This document shows positions 52,752 to 60,970 of a DNA stretch of 64,000 bases, piece by piece; position 1 is the stretch's first letter; every line of letters starts with the position of its first letter. Position numbers and translations under genes: made by a program. Below the pieces are notes generated by a model that did not search any database, was not told the DNA's origin, and worked only from the letters and a program-made list of their open reading frames with translations. The DNA comes from Sphingomonas taxi (GTDB lineage Bacteria; Pseudomonadota; Alphaproteobacteria; Sphingomonadales; Sphingomonadaceae). The stretch spans positions 3,281,001 to 3,345,000 of the forward strand of contig NZ_CP009571.1 of NCBI RefSeq assembly GCF_000764535.1, written 5' to 3'.

Positions 52752-54200
52752 TTAGGAATCATTGCCGGTCAGCAGCGCGTCCCAGCGTCGGGCATGCGCT
52801 GCGGTCGCCGCCGCCGCGATCGCGGCGAGCAGCGGCGGATCGCCGGCGACCTGCGGCGGCAGGCCGAGCCCCGCCTCGGCGAGGCGGCGCAGCACCGTCG
52901 CCGGATCGGCATCGTGCGCCGCGGCGGCGAGCTGCGCGCCGGCGGGATCGGCGATGGCGACCCCCGCTTGCGCGCGCGCGATCAGGAAGGCGACCCAGCC
53001 GCCCAGCGCCGCGACGACATGCGCCGGCATCCGTCCGTCCGCGCGATGCGCGGCGAGCGTGTCGCCGAGGCGATAGGGCAGCTTCTGCGATCCGTCGGTG
53101 GCGATCTGGTCGAGCCGGTGGACGATCGCCGGATTGCGGAACCGCGCCAGCACCGCGCGGCGATAGGCGTCGAGGTCGAGCCCCGCCACCGCCGGCAGCA
53201 TCGGCACGATGTCGCGCCGGATCATCGCATCGACGAAGCCGGCGAGCGCGGCATCGGCCATCGCCTCGGCGACGCTGGCATGACCGCGCAACAGCCCAAG
53301 ATAGGCGAGCGTCGAATGCGCGCCGTTGAGGATGCGCAACTTGGCTTTCTCGTAACCGGCGACATCGCCGGTCAGCGTCGCGCCCGCGCCGGCGAGGTCG
53401 GGGCCGAGCGGCACGCCGACATCCTCGATCACCCATTGCGCGAACCGCTCGCGCTGGACGGCGGCGCGATCCTCCAGCCCGATCGTCGTCGCGACCGCCG
53501 CGTACAGCGCCTCGTCCGACGCGGGGGTGATCGAATCGACCATCGTCGACGGCACCCGCACCTCGCCCGCGATCCAGTCGGCAAGGGGCGCATCGCCGAC
53601 CCGCGCGAAGGCGACCAGCGCCGCGTGCAGCTTGGCACCGTTGCTCGCGAGATTGTCGCACGGCATCGGCACGAACGGCCGCAGCCCCGCATCGCGGCGC
53701 GCGGCGAGCCCGGCGACGATCCAGCCGATCACGCTGCGCGGCACCGCGGCGCCGGCGAGATCGTGGACGATATCGGCATGGCCGAGGTCGAGCGTGCCGT
53801 CGCCGGCGAGGCAATAGCCCTTTTCGGTCACCGTCGTCGTCACCAGCGTCACCGCCGGATCGGCCAGCAGCGCATGCGTCTGCGTCGCCGCATCGGGGGC
53901 GAGGAAGCGGCGGTGCGCGCCGATCACCCGCATCGCCGGCTCGGCGTCGCGGATCGCCAGCGTGTATAGGCCGTCCTGCTGCTCCAGCGCCTCGACCGTG
54001 CCGCGGCTGCGCATCGACACCGCCGCGATCCCCCAGCGCGGATCGTGCTGCAGCACCGTGTCGATATAGGCCGCCTGATGCGCGCGGTGGAAGGCGCCGG
54101 GGCCGAAATGGACGATACCGACCCCGGGTAGCGGCCGGCCGATCGGACCGGAAACGGCGGCGGGCAGCCGGTCGAGCGTGCTGCGGGTCAATCGGGTCAC
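52752..54200 (-). CDS. uxuB: Mannitol dehydrogenase-family oxidoreductase (fructuronate reductase, UxuB-like)
   Basis: A 482-residue polyol/long-chain mannitol dehydrogenase-family protein. The nucleotide-binding start is GVGIVHFGPGAFHRAHQAAYID; further motifs are MPCDNLASNGAKLHAAL and the catalytic Lys region GYEKAKLRILNGAHSTLAYLG. Next to glucuronate isomerase it is best read as D-fructuronate to D-mannonate reductase; mannitol dehydrogenase is the alternative. The GTG at 54200 has GAGGGACG upstream and gives the usual N-terminus. It is divergent from the LacI regulator. Confidence 0.88.
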   Translation of the reverse strand: MTRLTRSTLDRLPAAVSGPIGRPLPGVGIVHFGPGAFHRAHQAAYIDTVLQHDPRWGIAAVSMRSRGTVEALEQQDGLYTLAIRDAEPAMRVIGAHRRFLAPDAATQTHALLADPAVTLVTTTVTEKGYCLAGDGTLDLGHADIVHDLAGAAVPRSVIGWIVAGLAARRDAGLRPFVPMPCDNLASNGAKLHAALVAFARVGDAPLADWIAGEVRVPSTMVDSITPASDEALYAAVATTIGLEDRAAVQRERFAQWVIEDVGVPLGPDLAGAGATLTGDVAGYEKAKLRILNGAHSTLAYLGLLRGHASVAEAMADAALAGFVDAMIRRDIVPMLPAVAGLDLDAYRRAVLARFRNPAIVHRLDQIATDGSQKLPYRLGDTLAAHRADGRMPAHVVAALGGWVAFLIARAQAGVAIADPAGAQLAAAAHDADPATVLRRLAEAGLGLPPQVAGDPPLLAAIAAAATAAHARRWDALLTGNDS

Positions 54201-54313
54201 AAGCGTCGTCCCTCGGTGGTGCGGATCGGTGTCTTGCCGCTGCGCGCGGTGGTTGTCTACCGGTGTCATCGGCGCGCTGGCGGAGCCGCGGGCGGGCGGC
54301 TATCGTCGCCGTC

Positions 54314-55363
54314 ATGCGCATCTCAGGCCAGCCGACGATCAACGACGTGGCCCGGATCGCCGGCGTATCGAAGAAGACGGTGAGCCGCGTCATCAACCGC
54401 TCGCCGCTGCTCCACGCCGAAACCCGCGCGCGGGTCGAGCAAGTGATCGGCGACCTCGGCTATATCCCCAATCCGCAGGCACGCGCGCTGGCGCTGCGCC
54501 GCAACTTCCTGATCGGGCTCGTCCACGACAATCCCAATGCGCAGACGGTGATGAACGTCCAGCACGGCTTGCTCGCCGGGCTGCGCGGCACCGAATTCGA
54601 ACTGGTCGTCCGTCCGGTCGATCGCGCCTCGCCGACGATGCTCGACGATCTGCGCCATTTCCTCGAACGCCAGCGCCTGTTCGGGGTGCTGCTGATGCCG
54701 CCGATCAGCGAGGACGACGGCGTCGCGCGGCTCTGCGCGGCGATCGGCTGCCGCTACGTGCGGATGGGCTCGGCGATGCTCGACGCGCCCGCGCAGATGG
54801 TCGCCTCCGACGATCGCGCCGCGGTGCACGAGGCCGCCGTCCATCTGGTCGCGCGCGGCCACCGCCGCATCGGTTTCGTCGGCGGCCCCGCGGGGTTCCG
54901 CTCGGCGCACGAACGCCGTGCCGGCTTCGACGCCGCGCTCGCCGCCGCGGGCCTCGCTCTGCCCGACGATCTCGTCGCCGCGGGCCATTATACCTTCGAA
55001 TCGGGGCTGGCGGCGGCCGAACGCCTGCTCGACGCGGACCCGCGCCCGACCGCGATCTTCGCCGCCAACGACGAGATGGCCGCCGGCGTCCTCCACGCCG
55101 CGCGCCGCCGCGGCCTCGTCATCCCCGACGATCTGTCGATCATCGGCTTCGACGACACCCCGATCGCCGCCCACCTCTGGCCGCCGCTGACGACGGTCCG
55201 CTGGCCGAGCACCGCGATGGCACACGCCGCCGCCCGCAAGCTGATCGGCGGGGACGACGAGCAGCCGGCGCATTTCCCCTCGACACTCATCCACCGCGCC
55301 TCGGTCGCCGCGCCACCTTCCATTCCTCCCCCGCCAGGGGGAGGTGGCAGCGCACAGCGCTGA
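54314..55363 (+). CDS. LacI-family transcriptional regulator
   Basis: A 349-residue regulator. The N-terminal helix-turn-helix and hinge are TINDVARIAGVSKKTVSRVI and IPNPQARALALRRNFLIGLV. The periplasmic-binding-protein-like sensor domain ends with SIIGFDDTPIAAHLWPPLTTV. It sits between uxuB and uxaC/kdgK and should respond to a uronate intermediate. The last residues (IPPPPGGGGSAQR) are encoded by a family D repeat, which also supplies the stop codon. The ATG at 54314 is preferred over 54263. Confidence 0.92.
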   Translation: MRISGQPTINDVARIAGVSKKTVSRVINRSPLLHAETRARVEQVIGDLGYIPNPQARALALRRNFLIGLVHDNPNAQTVMNVQHGLLAGLRGTEFELVVRPVDRASPTMLDDLRHFLERQRLFGVLLMPPISEDDGVARLCAAIGCRYVRMGSAMLDAPAQMVASDDRAAVHEAAVHLVARGHRRIGFVGGPAGFRSAHERRAGFDAALAAAGLALPDDLVAAGHYTFESGLAAAERLLDADPRPTAIFAANDEMAAGVLHAARRRGLVIPDDLSIIGFDDTPIAAHLWPPLTTVRWPSTAMAHAAARKLIGGDDEQPAHFPSTLIHRASVAAPPSIPPPPGGGGSAQR

Positions 55364-55376
55364 CGGAGGGGGAGGA
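55323..55376. repeat. Half copy of family D repeat, part of LacI-type CDS
   Basis: CCTCCCCCGCCAGGGGGAGG with GTGGCAGCGCACAGCGCTGA and CGGAGGGGGAGG matches the left arm at 51196-51248 almost base for base. The TGA inside it is the stop of the LacI-type gene at 55361-55363. The complementary right arm is absent. Confidence 0.9.
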
Positions 55377-55455
55377 CGGCCGAGCCCTCACCCGAACCAC
55401 GGTTGCACCCCATCCTGACACCGGTTACCACCCGCGCAACGCGAGAGGACAGCGC

Positions 55456-56874
55456 ATGACCCGCAGCCTGGAATTGCACCCCGACCGGCTCTTCCCCGCC
55501 GACCCGACGACGCGCGGCATCGCGCGCACGCTCTATGCGGAAATCGCCGATCTGCCGATCGTCAGCCCGCACGGCCATACCGACCCGATTTGGTTCGCCG
55601 ACGACCGGCCATGGACCGACGCGACGACGCTGCTGCTCGCCCCCGACCATTATCTGTTCCGCATGCTCTACAGCCAGGGCATCGATCTCGACGCGCTGGC
55701 GATCCCGCGTGCGGACGGCACGGCGACCGCCGACCGCCGTGCCGCGTGGCGGCTGCTTGCCGATCATTATCATCTGTTCCGCGGCACGCCGTCGCGGATG
55801 TGGCTCGACCACGTCTTCGCCGACGTGTTCGGCATGACCGTCGCGTTCGAACCCGCCACCGCCGATCTCTATTACGATGCGATCGCCGAGAGACTGGCGA
55901 CCGACGCCTTCCGCCCGCGCGCGCTGTTCGACCGGTTCCGCATCGACTTCCTCGCCACCACCGAGGGCGCGCACGACAGCCTCGACGCGCACCGCCGCAT
56001 CCGCGCGAGCGGCTGGACCGGCCGCGTCGTCACCACCTACCGCCCCGATGGCGTCATCGACGTCGAGCACGAGCAATTCGCCGGTGCGCTGCGCCGCTTC
56101 GGCGAACTGACCGGCGAGGACGTCTACAGCTGGCAGGGCTATCTCGCCGCGCACCGCAAGCGCCGCGCCGACTTCCGCGCCGCCGGTGCCACCGCCACCG
56201 ACCACGGCCACCCCACCGCCGCCACCGCCAACCTCTCCGGCGCGGAATGCGAGGCGCTGTTCGCGCGCATCACCGGCGGCGGCTGGACCCCCGCCGACGC
56301 CGAGCTGTTCCGCGCGCAGATGCTCACCGAAATGGCGGGGATGAGCGTCGAGGACGGCATGGTGATGCAGATCCATCCCGGCAGCGTCCGCAACCACAAT
56401 GCCGGCCTGTTCGCCAGCCACGGCCGCGACAAGGGCGCCGACATCCCCGGCCGCACCGATTACGTCCATGCGCTCAAGCCGTTGCTCGACCGGTTCGGCA
56501 CCTCGACCGACCTGTCGATCATCCTCTTCACGCTCGACGAGAGCGTCTATGCCCGCGAACTGGCGCCGCTCGCCGGACATTATCCCTGCCTCAAGCTTGG
56601 CCCCGCCTGGTGGTTCCACGACAGTCCCGAAGGCATGCGCCGCTTCCGCGAGATGACCACCGAGACCGCGGGCTTCTACAACACCGTCGGCTTCAACGAC
56701 GACACCCGCGCCTTCCTGTCGATCCCGGCGCGGCACGACGTCGCGCGGCGGATCGACTGCGGCTTCCTCGCCCGCCTCGTCGCCGAGCATCGCCTCGCCG
56801 ACTGGGAGGCGGCGGAGCTCGCGCAGGAGCTGACCAGCGGCCTCGTCCGTCGCGCCTATCGCATCGATCGCTGA
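55456..56874 (+). CDS. uxaC: Glucuronate isomerase
   Basis: Converts D-glucuronate to D-fructuronate (and galacturonate to tagaturonate) in the cytoplasm. 472 residues, normal length. The metal-binding region is IVSPHGHTDP (HxH), with WLDHVFADVFGM, MVMQIHPGSVRNHN and LKLGPAWWFHDSPEGMRRF. It follows the LacI regulator and a half repeat and precedes kdgK by 10 bp. An ACCGGT-centred sequence 30-40 bp upstream may be an operator. Confidence 0.95.
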   Translation: MTRSLELHPDRLFPADPTTRGIARTLYAEIADLPIVSPHGHTDPIWFADDRPWTDATTLLLAPDHYLFRMLYSQGIDLDALAIPRADGTATADRRAAWRLLADHYHLFRGTPSRMWLDHVFADVFGMTVAFEPATADLYYDAIAERLATDAFRPRALFDRFRIDFLATTEGAHDSLDAHRRIRASGWTGRVVTTYRPDGVIDVEHEQFAGALRRFGELTGEDVYSWQGYLAAHRKRRADFRAAGATATDHGHPTAATANLSGAECEALFARITGGGWTPADAELFRAQMLTEMAGMSVEDGMVMQIHPGSVRNHNAGLFASHGRDKGADIPGRTDYVHALKPLLDRFGTSTDLSIILFTLDESVYARELAPLAGHYPCLKLGPAWWFHDSPEGMRRFREMTTETAGFYNTVGFNDDTRAFLSIPARHDVARRIDCGFLARLVAEHRLADWEAAELAQELTSGLVRRAYRIDR

Positions 56875-56884
56875 GGAGGCGCGC

Positions 56885-57892
56885 ATGACATTCCTGGCAT
56901 TCGGCGAGATCATGCTGCGCCTGTCGCCCCCGGGCCGCGAATTGCTGTTGCAGACGCCCAAGTTCGACGTCTGGGTCGCCGGTGCCGAGGCGAACGTCGC
57001 CACCGCGCTCGCCCGGCTCGACCATGACGTCGCGCTCGCCAGCATCGTCCCCGACAACGACCTTGGCCGCTCGGCGATCGCGACGCTGCGCGGTCACGGC
57101 GTCGACACTCGCCGGATCGCCCGCGCCGGCGAGCGGATGGGCCTCTATTTCGTCACCTCGGGCGCCGGCCTGCGCGCCACCGAGGTGATCTACGACCGCG
57201 CCTATTCCAGCTTCGCGGCGGCACCGGTGTCGGCGTGGGACTGGGACGCGCTGCTCGACGGCGTCGACTGGTTCCACCTCTCCGGCATCACCCCGGCGCT
57301 CGGCCCGGTGCCGGCGGAGAGCGCGATCGCCGCCGTCCGCGCTGCCGCGGCGCGCGGCATCCCGATCTCGTTCGACGGCAATTACCGCGCCAAATTGTGG
57401 GAGCGCTGGGACGGCGATCCCCGCGCCATCCTGACGCAACTGGTCGAGCACGCCGACCTCCTCTTCGGCAACCACCGCGACATCGCGCTGCTGCTCGGCC
57501 GGGACTTCGCCGGCCATGACGGCGAGGATCGCCGCCGCGACGCCGCCGAGGCCGCCTTCGCCGCTTTCCCCAAATTGCGCACGATCGCCTCGACCGCGCG
57601 CCATGTCGAGAACGTCGACCTCCACCGCATCTCGGCGCGCGTCGACACCCGCGACGGCCACGCCCAGACCGGGGAGGTGACGCTCGCCGGCATCGTCGAC
57701 CGGATCGGCGGCGGCGACGCCTTCGCCAGCGGCGTGCTGCACGCGCTGCGCCGCGGCGGCGACATCGGTGCCGCGGCGGCGACCGGCCTCGCGCTCACCG
57801 CGCTCAAACATTCGCTGCCCGGCGACGCCGCGCTGTTCCGCCAGGCCGATATCGACGCCTATCTCGCCGGCGGCCTCGACGTCCGCCGCTAG
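56885..57892 (+). CDS. kdgK: 2-dehydro-3-deoxygluconokinase
   Basis: A PfkB-family sugar kinase that phosphorylates KDG to KDPG. 335 residues. The N-terminal substrate region is RLSPPGRELLLQTPKFDVWVAGAEANVATALAR; the catalytic anion-hole motif near the C-terminus is DRIGGGDAFASGVLHAL. It follows uxaC by 10 bp after GAGGAG. Its TAG stop shares a palindromic CTAG with the stop of the convergent RarD gene. The mannonate dehydratase needed between uxuB and this step is not in the window. Confidence 0.94.
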   Translation: MTFLAFGEIMLRLSPPGRELLLQTPKFDVWVAGAEANVATALARLDHDVALASIVPDNDLGRSAIATLRGHGVDTRRIARAGERMGLYFVTSGAGLRATEVIYDRAYSSFAAAPVSAWDWDALLDGVDWFHLSGITPALGPVPAESAIAAVRAAAARGIPISFDGNYRAKLWERWDGDPRAILTQLVEHADLLFGNHRDIALLLGRDFAGHDGEDRRRDAAEAAFAAFPKLRTIASTARHVENVDLHRISARVDTRDGHAQTGEVTLAGIVDRIGGGDAFASGVLHALRRGGDIGAAAATGLALTALKHSLPGDAALFRQADIDAYLAGGLDVRR

Positions 57893-58776
57893 GCGGGCAG
57901 CGCCCGCGCCGCGCGGATGCTGCTCCACGCATAGAGGCCGCAGCCGAGCCAGATCAGCGCGAAGGTGGCGAGCTGCGTCGCGCGGACCGGCTCGCGATAG
58001 ACCAGCACCGCCAGCAGGAACTGCAACGTCGGCGCGATGAACTGGAGCAGCCCGACCGTCGTGTAGCGCAGCCGCCGCGCGCCCGCGGCGAACAGCAGCA
58101 GCGGCGCCGCGGTCACCGGCCCGGCGAGCACCAGCAGCAGGTCGAGCGTCCGGTCGTGCCCGAACGCCGCCGTGCCGCCCTGGTTCGCCTGCACCAGCAC
58201 GACGAGCGCGAACGGCGCGAGGATCAGCGTCTCCATCGTCAGCCCGCCGAGCGCGTCGATCGCCGCCACCTTGCGGATCAGCCCGTAGAAGCCGAAGCTC
58301 AGCGCCAGCACCAGCGACACCCACAAGGCCCCGCCGCCGCCCGCGGCGAAGATCGCGACGCCCAGCGCCGCCACGCCCACCGCCGCCACCTGCAACCGGT
58401 TGAGCCGCTCGCCGAGCAGCAGCATGCCGAGCGCGACGTTGAGCAGCGGGTTGATGAAATAGCCGAGGCTCGCCTCGACCAGATGCGCGTTGGTCACCGA
58501 CCAGATATAGACGAACCAGTTGATCCCGATCAGCGCCGCGCTCGCCACGAGCATCGCCAGCACCCGCCCGCGCGCCGCCGCGACCAGCGGCCGCAGCCGC
58601 CGCGTCGCCGCGACGATCGCGAGCAGCAGCAGCAGCGACCACAGGATGCGGTTGGCCAGCACCTGCGCCGGCGGCACCGCGGTCAGCAGATGCAGATACA
58701 GGGGCAGCAGCCCCCACAGGGTATAGGCGCCGATGCCGTAGAACAGGCCCGCGCGCGCGTCGGAAGAATGCGCCAT
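57889..58776 (-). CDS. rarD: EamA-family transporter, RarD-like
   Basis: A 295-residue inner-membrane protein with ten helices (two EamA repeats). The RarD signature is FYGIGAYTLWGLLPLYLHLL at the N-terminus, with WFVYIWSVTNAHLVEASLGYFINPLLNVALG and GLLQFIAPTLQFLLAVLVYREP. The substrate is unknown; the original link is to chloramphenicol sensitivity. The ATG at 58776 follows GGGAGGG. The stop shares CTAG with kdgK. Confidence 0.9.
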   Translation of the reverse strand: MAHSSDARAGLFYGIGAYTLWGLLPLYLHLLTAVPPAQVLANRILWSLLLLLAIVAATRRLRPLVAAARGRVLAMLVASAALIGINWFVYIWSVTNAHLVEASLGYFINPLLNVALGMLLLGERLNRLQVAAVGVAALGVAIFAAGGGGALWVSLVLALSFGFYGLIRKVAAIDALGGLTMETLILAPFALVVLVQANQGGTAAFGHDRTLDLLLVLAGPVTAAPLLLFAAGARRLRYTTVGLLQFIAPTLQFLLAVLVYREPVRATQLATFALIWLGCGLYAWSSIRAARALPA

Positions 58777-58892
58777 ATGCCCTCCCTGCGACGCCCGTTG
58801 CGGCAACGCAACAAAGCCGTGCTTGGTGGTGGCGCTGCCGCACCTTGCCCCGGCGCTTTTCCTCGCCGGCGCAGCCGGCTAGGGCGGGCGGC

Positions 58893-59123
58893 ATGACCAG
58901 CGCCATGCTCCACGACCTGTTCCTCTCGACGCTGGTGAAGCTGGCCGGCGGCAACCGTCGCCGCTGGCGCCTGGTGCTCGGCGAGATCCGCCTCTACGAC
59001 CCGGCGACGCATCCGCATTGCAACTGGTCGGTGACGCCGACCGGCGCGGCCGGCGAGAACGACACGATCGAACGCATCGCCGACGACCTCCGCCTCCGCT
59101 ACCCGATCGTCACCGCCGGATAA
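58893..59123 (+). CDS. Small hypothetical protein (76 aa)
   Basis: A 76-residue soluble protein starting MTSAMLHDLFLSTLVKLAGG. Its middle reads LVLGEIRLYDPATHPHCNWSV and it ends IADDLRLRYPIVTAG. No known domain is recognised. The mixture of helix and strand, clean codon use and position between RarD and a repeat suggest a real gene. It is monocistronic as far as visible. Confidence 0.65.
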   Translation: MTSAMLHDLFLSTLVKLAGGNRRRWRLVLGEIRLYDPATHPHCNWSVTPTGAAGENDTIERIADDLRLRYPIVTAG

Positions 59124-59215
59124 GGGCGCGATCCGGAGCGCCCACCCGGTATCCAGAGTGAGCGTCCCCCAAACTGGCGCCCTGCTCCTGCGAACGTTCC
59201 GCGACACTCCACCAG

Positions 59216-59304
59216 TGCTCCTGCGAACGCAGGAGCCCAGGAGTCGCGAACGTCGTCAGCCGTTATTCTGCTTGGCCCTCGGTTCCTGCTTTCGCAGGAA
59301 CACT
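59216..59304. repeat. Paired hairpin element (family E)
   Basis: Two small hairpins, CTCCTGCGAACGCAGGAG (59218-59235) and TTCCTGCTTTCGCAGGAA (59283-59300), lie about 47 bases apart. Together they form a larger imperfect inverted repeat. A related pair occurs at 60727-60816. It lies in the 223-bp gap between a small plus-strand gene and the winged-helix gene, which otherwise holds nothing recognised. Confidence 0.8.
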
Positions 59305-59346
59305 GTGCTGCTCCGATATCACCGCGGAGGCAGCTACACGCGCTGG

Positions 59347-59814
59347 TTACCGCTGTTCGATCCCGCGCAGCGGCAGCGCGGCGATCTCGCCGAGCCAGGT
59401 GCGGATCGTCGTGCGGCCCTGCGGGCTCAGCGCCAGCATCGTCACGCGGCGGTCGCTGACGTCGTCGCTGCCGTCGACCAGTCCGCGGTCCTGCAACAGC
59501 TTGATCCAGCGCAGCGCTGTGGTGCGCGGCACGCCGGCGGCGGCGCAGCAAGCGTTGGTCGTCACCGTCGCGCCGTTGATCCCCTCGGCGAACAGGAACA
59601 GCATGATGTCGAGCCCCGGATTGGCGAACAGCGAGGCTTCCAGATGCGTGCCGAGCTTGCGGCGCGCGGCGGCGATGCTCGACGCCAGCGACGCAAGCGC
59701 GGCGGCCTCGGGATCCTGTCCGTCGATCACCGGCGGCACCGGCAGGCCGGCGAACGTCTTGCTAGCGGCGTCCGAACCCGAAAAAGTGAAATCGTCGCGT
59801 AACCCGGCACCCAT
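59347..59814 (-). CDS. Winged-helix (MarR-like) DNA-binding protein, paralogue of the 7.9-kb gene
   Basis: A 155-residue regulator. After a flexible N-terminal 50 residues comes a winged helix: SLFANPGLDIMLFLFAEGING, then AGVPRTTALRWIKLLQDRGLV as recognition region, and VTMLALSPQGRTTIRTWL. It shares domain layout and several motif positions with the protein at 7862-8251. The ATG at 59814 (MGAGLRDDFTFSG) follows GGAGCGACG; an open frame extends upstream to 59964 but reads like non-coding sequence. No sensor domain is present. Confidence 0.82.
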   Translation of the reverse strand: MGAGLRDDFTFSGSDAASKTFAGLPVPPVIDGQDPEAAALASLASSIAAARRKLGTHLEASLFANPGLDIMLFLFAEGINGATVTTNACCAAAGVPRTTALRWIKLLQDRGLVDGSDDVSDRRVTMLALSPQGRTTIRTWLGEIAALPLRGIEQR

Positions 59815-59922
59815 CGTGTTCGTCGCTCCCGTAGACGCAGCAGGGCATAACCCGCGCAATTCCGAAATCAAGCCGCTACGTCGCTGTCCGGCCCGGCGGC
59901 CGCCACCCTTGGCGATCCGTCC

Positions 59923-59935
59923 CGTACGACTCGTA
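59923..59935. promoter_or_regulatory. Perfect 13-bp palindrome GTACGACTCGTAC
   Basis: A perfect odd-centred palindrome (GTACGA-C-TCGTAC) lies in the 239-bp gap between the winged-helix gene and the carbonic anhydrase gene, about 110 bp upstream of the former. It could be an operator for the winged-helix protein or another regulator. No partner site was found by eye, and no other gene or RNA is recognised in this gap. Confidence 0.3.
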
Positions 59936-60053
59936 CTGCTAACGCTACCAGAGGCCGCTGTCACGGCCTTGCTGGACTGGACGCGGGCGATGATGTGCCA
60001 TTATCGCATCGGGCACAAGCCGTGTCGCACCGACCGCGGCGGGGAGGCGATCG

Positions 60054-60575
60054 ATGGCCTGTTACGCATTGGGTGACGTCGCACCGCAGCTGGGCGAGGC
60101 GGCCTATGTCGCGCCGGGGGCGCAGGTGATCGGCCGGGTCGTGCTCGGCGCCCGCGCCTCGGTGTGGTTCGGCGCGGTGCTGCGCGGCGACAACGACCCG
60201 ATCACCGTCGGCGACGAGAGCAATATTCAGGACGGCGCGATGATCCATGCCGATCCCGGCGTACCGACGACGATCGGTCGCGAGGTTACCGTCGGCCACC
60301 ACGCCATCGTCCACGGCGCCAGCGTCGGCGACCGCAGCCTGATCGGCATGGGCGCGACTTTGCTCAACCGCGCGGCGATCGGCGCGGATTCGATCGTCGG
60401 TGCCAACGCCCTGGTCACCGAGGGCAAGGTCTTCCCCGACGGATCGCTGATCGTCGGCGCCCCCGCCCGCCTCGTCCGCCCGCTGACCGCGGCGGAGATC
60501 GCCGGCCTGCGCCTGTCCGCCGCGACCTATGTCGCCAACGCCCGCCGCTATGCCGCGGAACTGACCCCGGTGTGA
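60054..60575 (+). CDS. Gamma-carbonic anhydrase family protein
   Basis: A 173-residue left-handed beta-helix protein with hexapeptide repeats (VIGRVV, IVGANAL, LIGMGA). Predicted metal ligands are H65, H82 and H87 (MIHADPG, VGHHAIVHG). The family includes CaiE/PaaY/YrdA-type and true gamma-carbonic anhydrases; catalysis cannot be assumed. The ATG at 60054 follows GGGGAGG. It stands alone, followed by a repeat-filled gap. Confidence 0.9.
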   Translation: MACYALGDVAPQLGEAAYVAPGAQVIGRVVLGARASVWFGAVLRGDNDPITVGDESNIQDGAMIHADPGVPTTIGREVTVGHHAIVHGASVGDRSLIGMGATLLNRAAIGADSIVGANALVTEGKVFPDGSLIVGAPARLVRPLTAAEIAGLRLSAATYVANARRYAAELTPV

Positions 60576-60726
60576 TGCCGCGGCGGCGTCGGCGCTGTCC
60601 TACACGAAACGGCGCATGCTAGGCTTCGCCCGCTCTTTCTCACCGCCGAGTCGCGTCGCCTGCGTGCGTCCGGGGGGCTGCTTCCCATCCGGCTCCTGCA
60701 AACCCACGACCGTCCCAAGCCCCTCC

Positions 60727-60816
60727 AGTACTCCCGCGAAGGCGGGAGCCCAAGGCCCCGGGCGCCGTCAGACGTTGTTCGGCATGACCCTGGGTTCCTG
60801 CGTCCGCAGGAACACG
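60727..60816. repeat. Paired hairpin element (family E)
   Basis: CTCCCGCGAAGGCGGGAG (60731-60748) and TTCCTGCGTCCGCAGGAA (60795-60812) are hairpins whose flanks (GCCCAAGG and CCCTGGG) also pair. The element resembles that at 59216-59304. The 395-bp gap 60576-60970 holds only this element and a terminator; open frames across it have no recognisable protein. Confidence 0.75.
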
Positions 60817-60905
60817 GAAGGACTAGCATCCGAGCGAACCGGACAAAACGCCTCACCTTGGCGGGAGTACGGACGATGGCGTTCAGCCCGGCCCCGCACA
60901 TCACC

Positions 60906-60939
60906 AAAACGGAAACGATGATCCACGATCGTTTCCGTT
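60906..60939 (-). terminator. Intrinsic terminator of the alpha/beta hydrolase gene
   Basis: A perfect 12-bp stem AACGGAAACGAT/ATCGTTTCCGTT with an 8-base loop lies 32 bp past the minus-strand hydrolase stop. On that strand the stem ends in TTTT (60906-60909), the intrinsic terminator layout. Confidence 0.75.
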
Positions 60940-60970
60940 CAGGTGTCCATCTTGTCCACGTTGCCCCAAT

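Noticed and set aside
60616..60921. Open frames across the gap after the carbonic anhydrase
   Set aside because: They run through the family E hairpins and a terminator and show no protein-like pattern.
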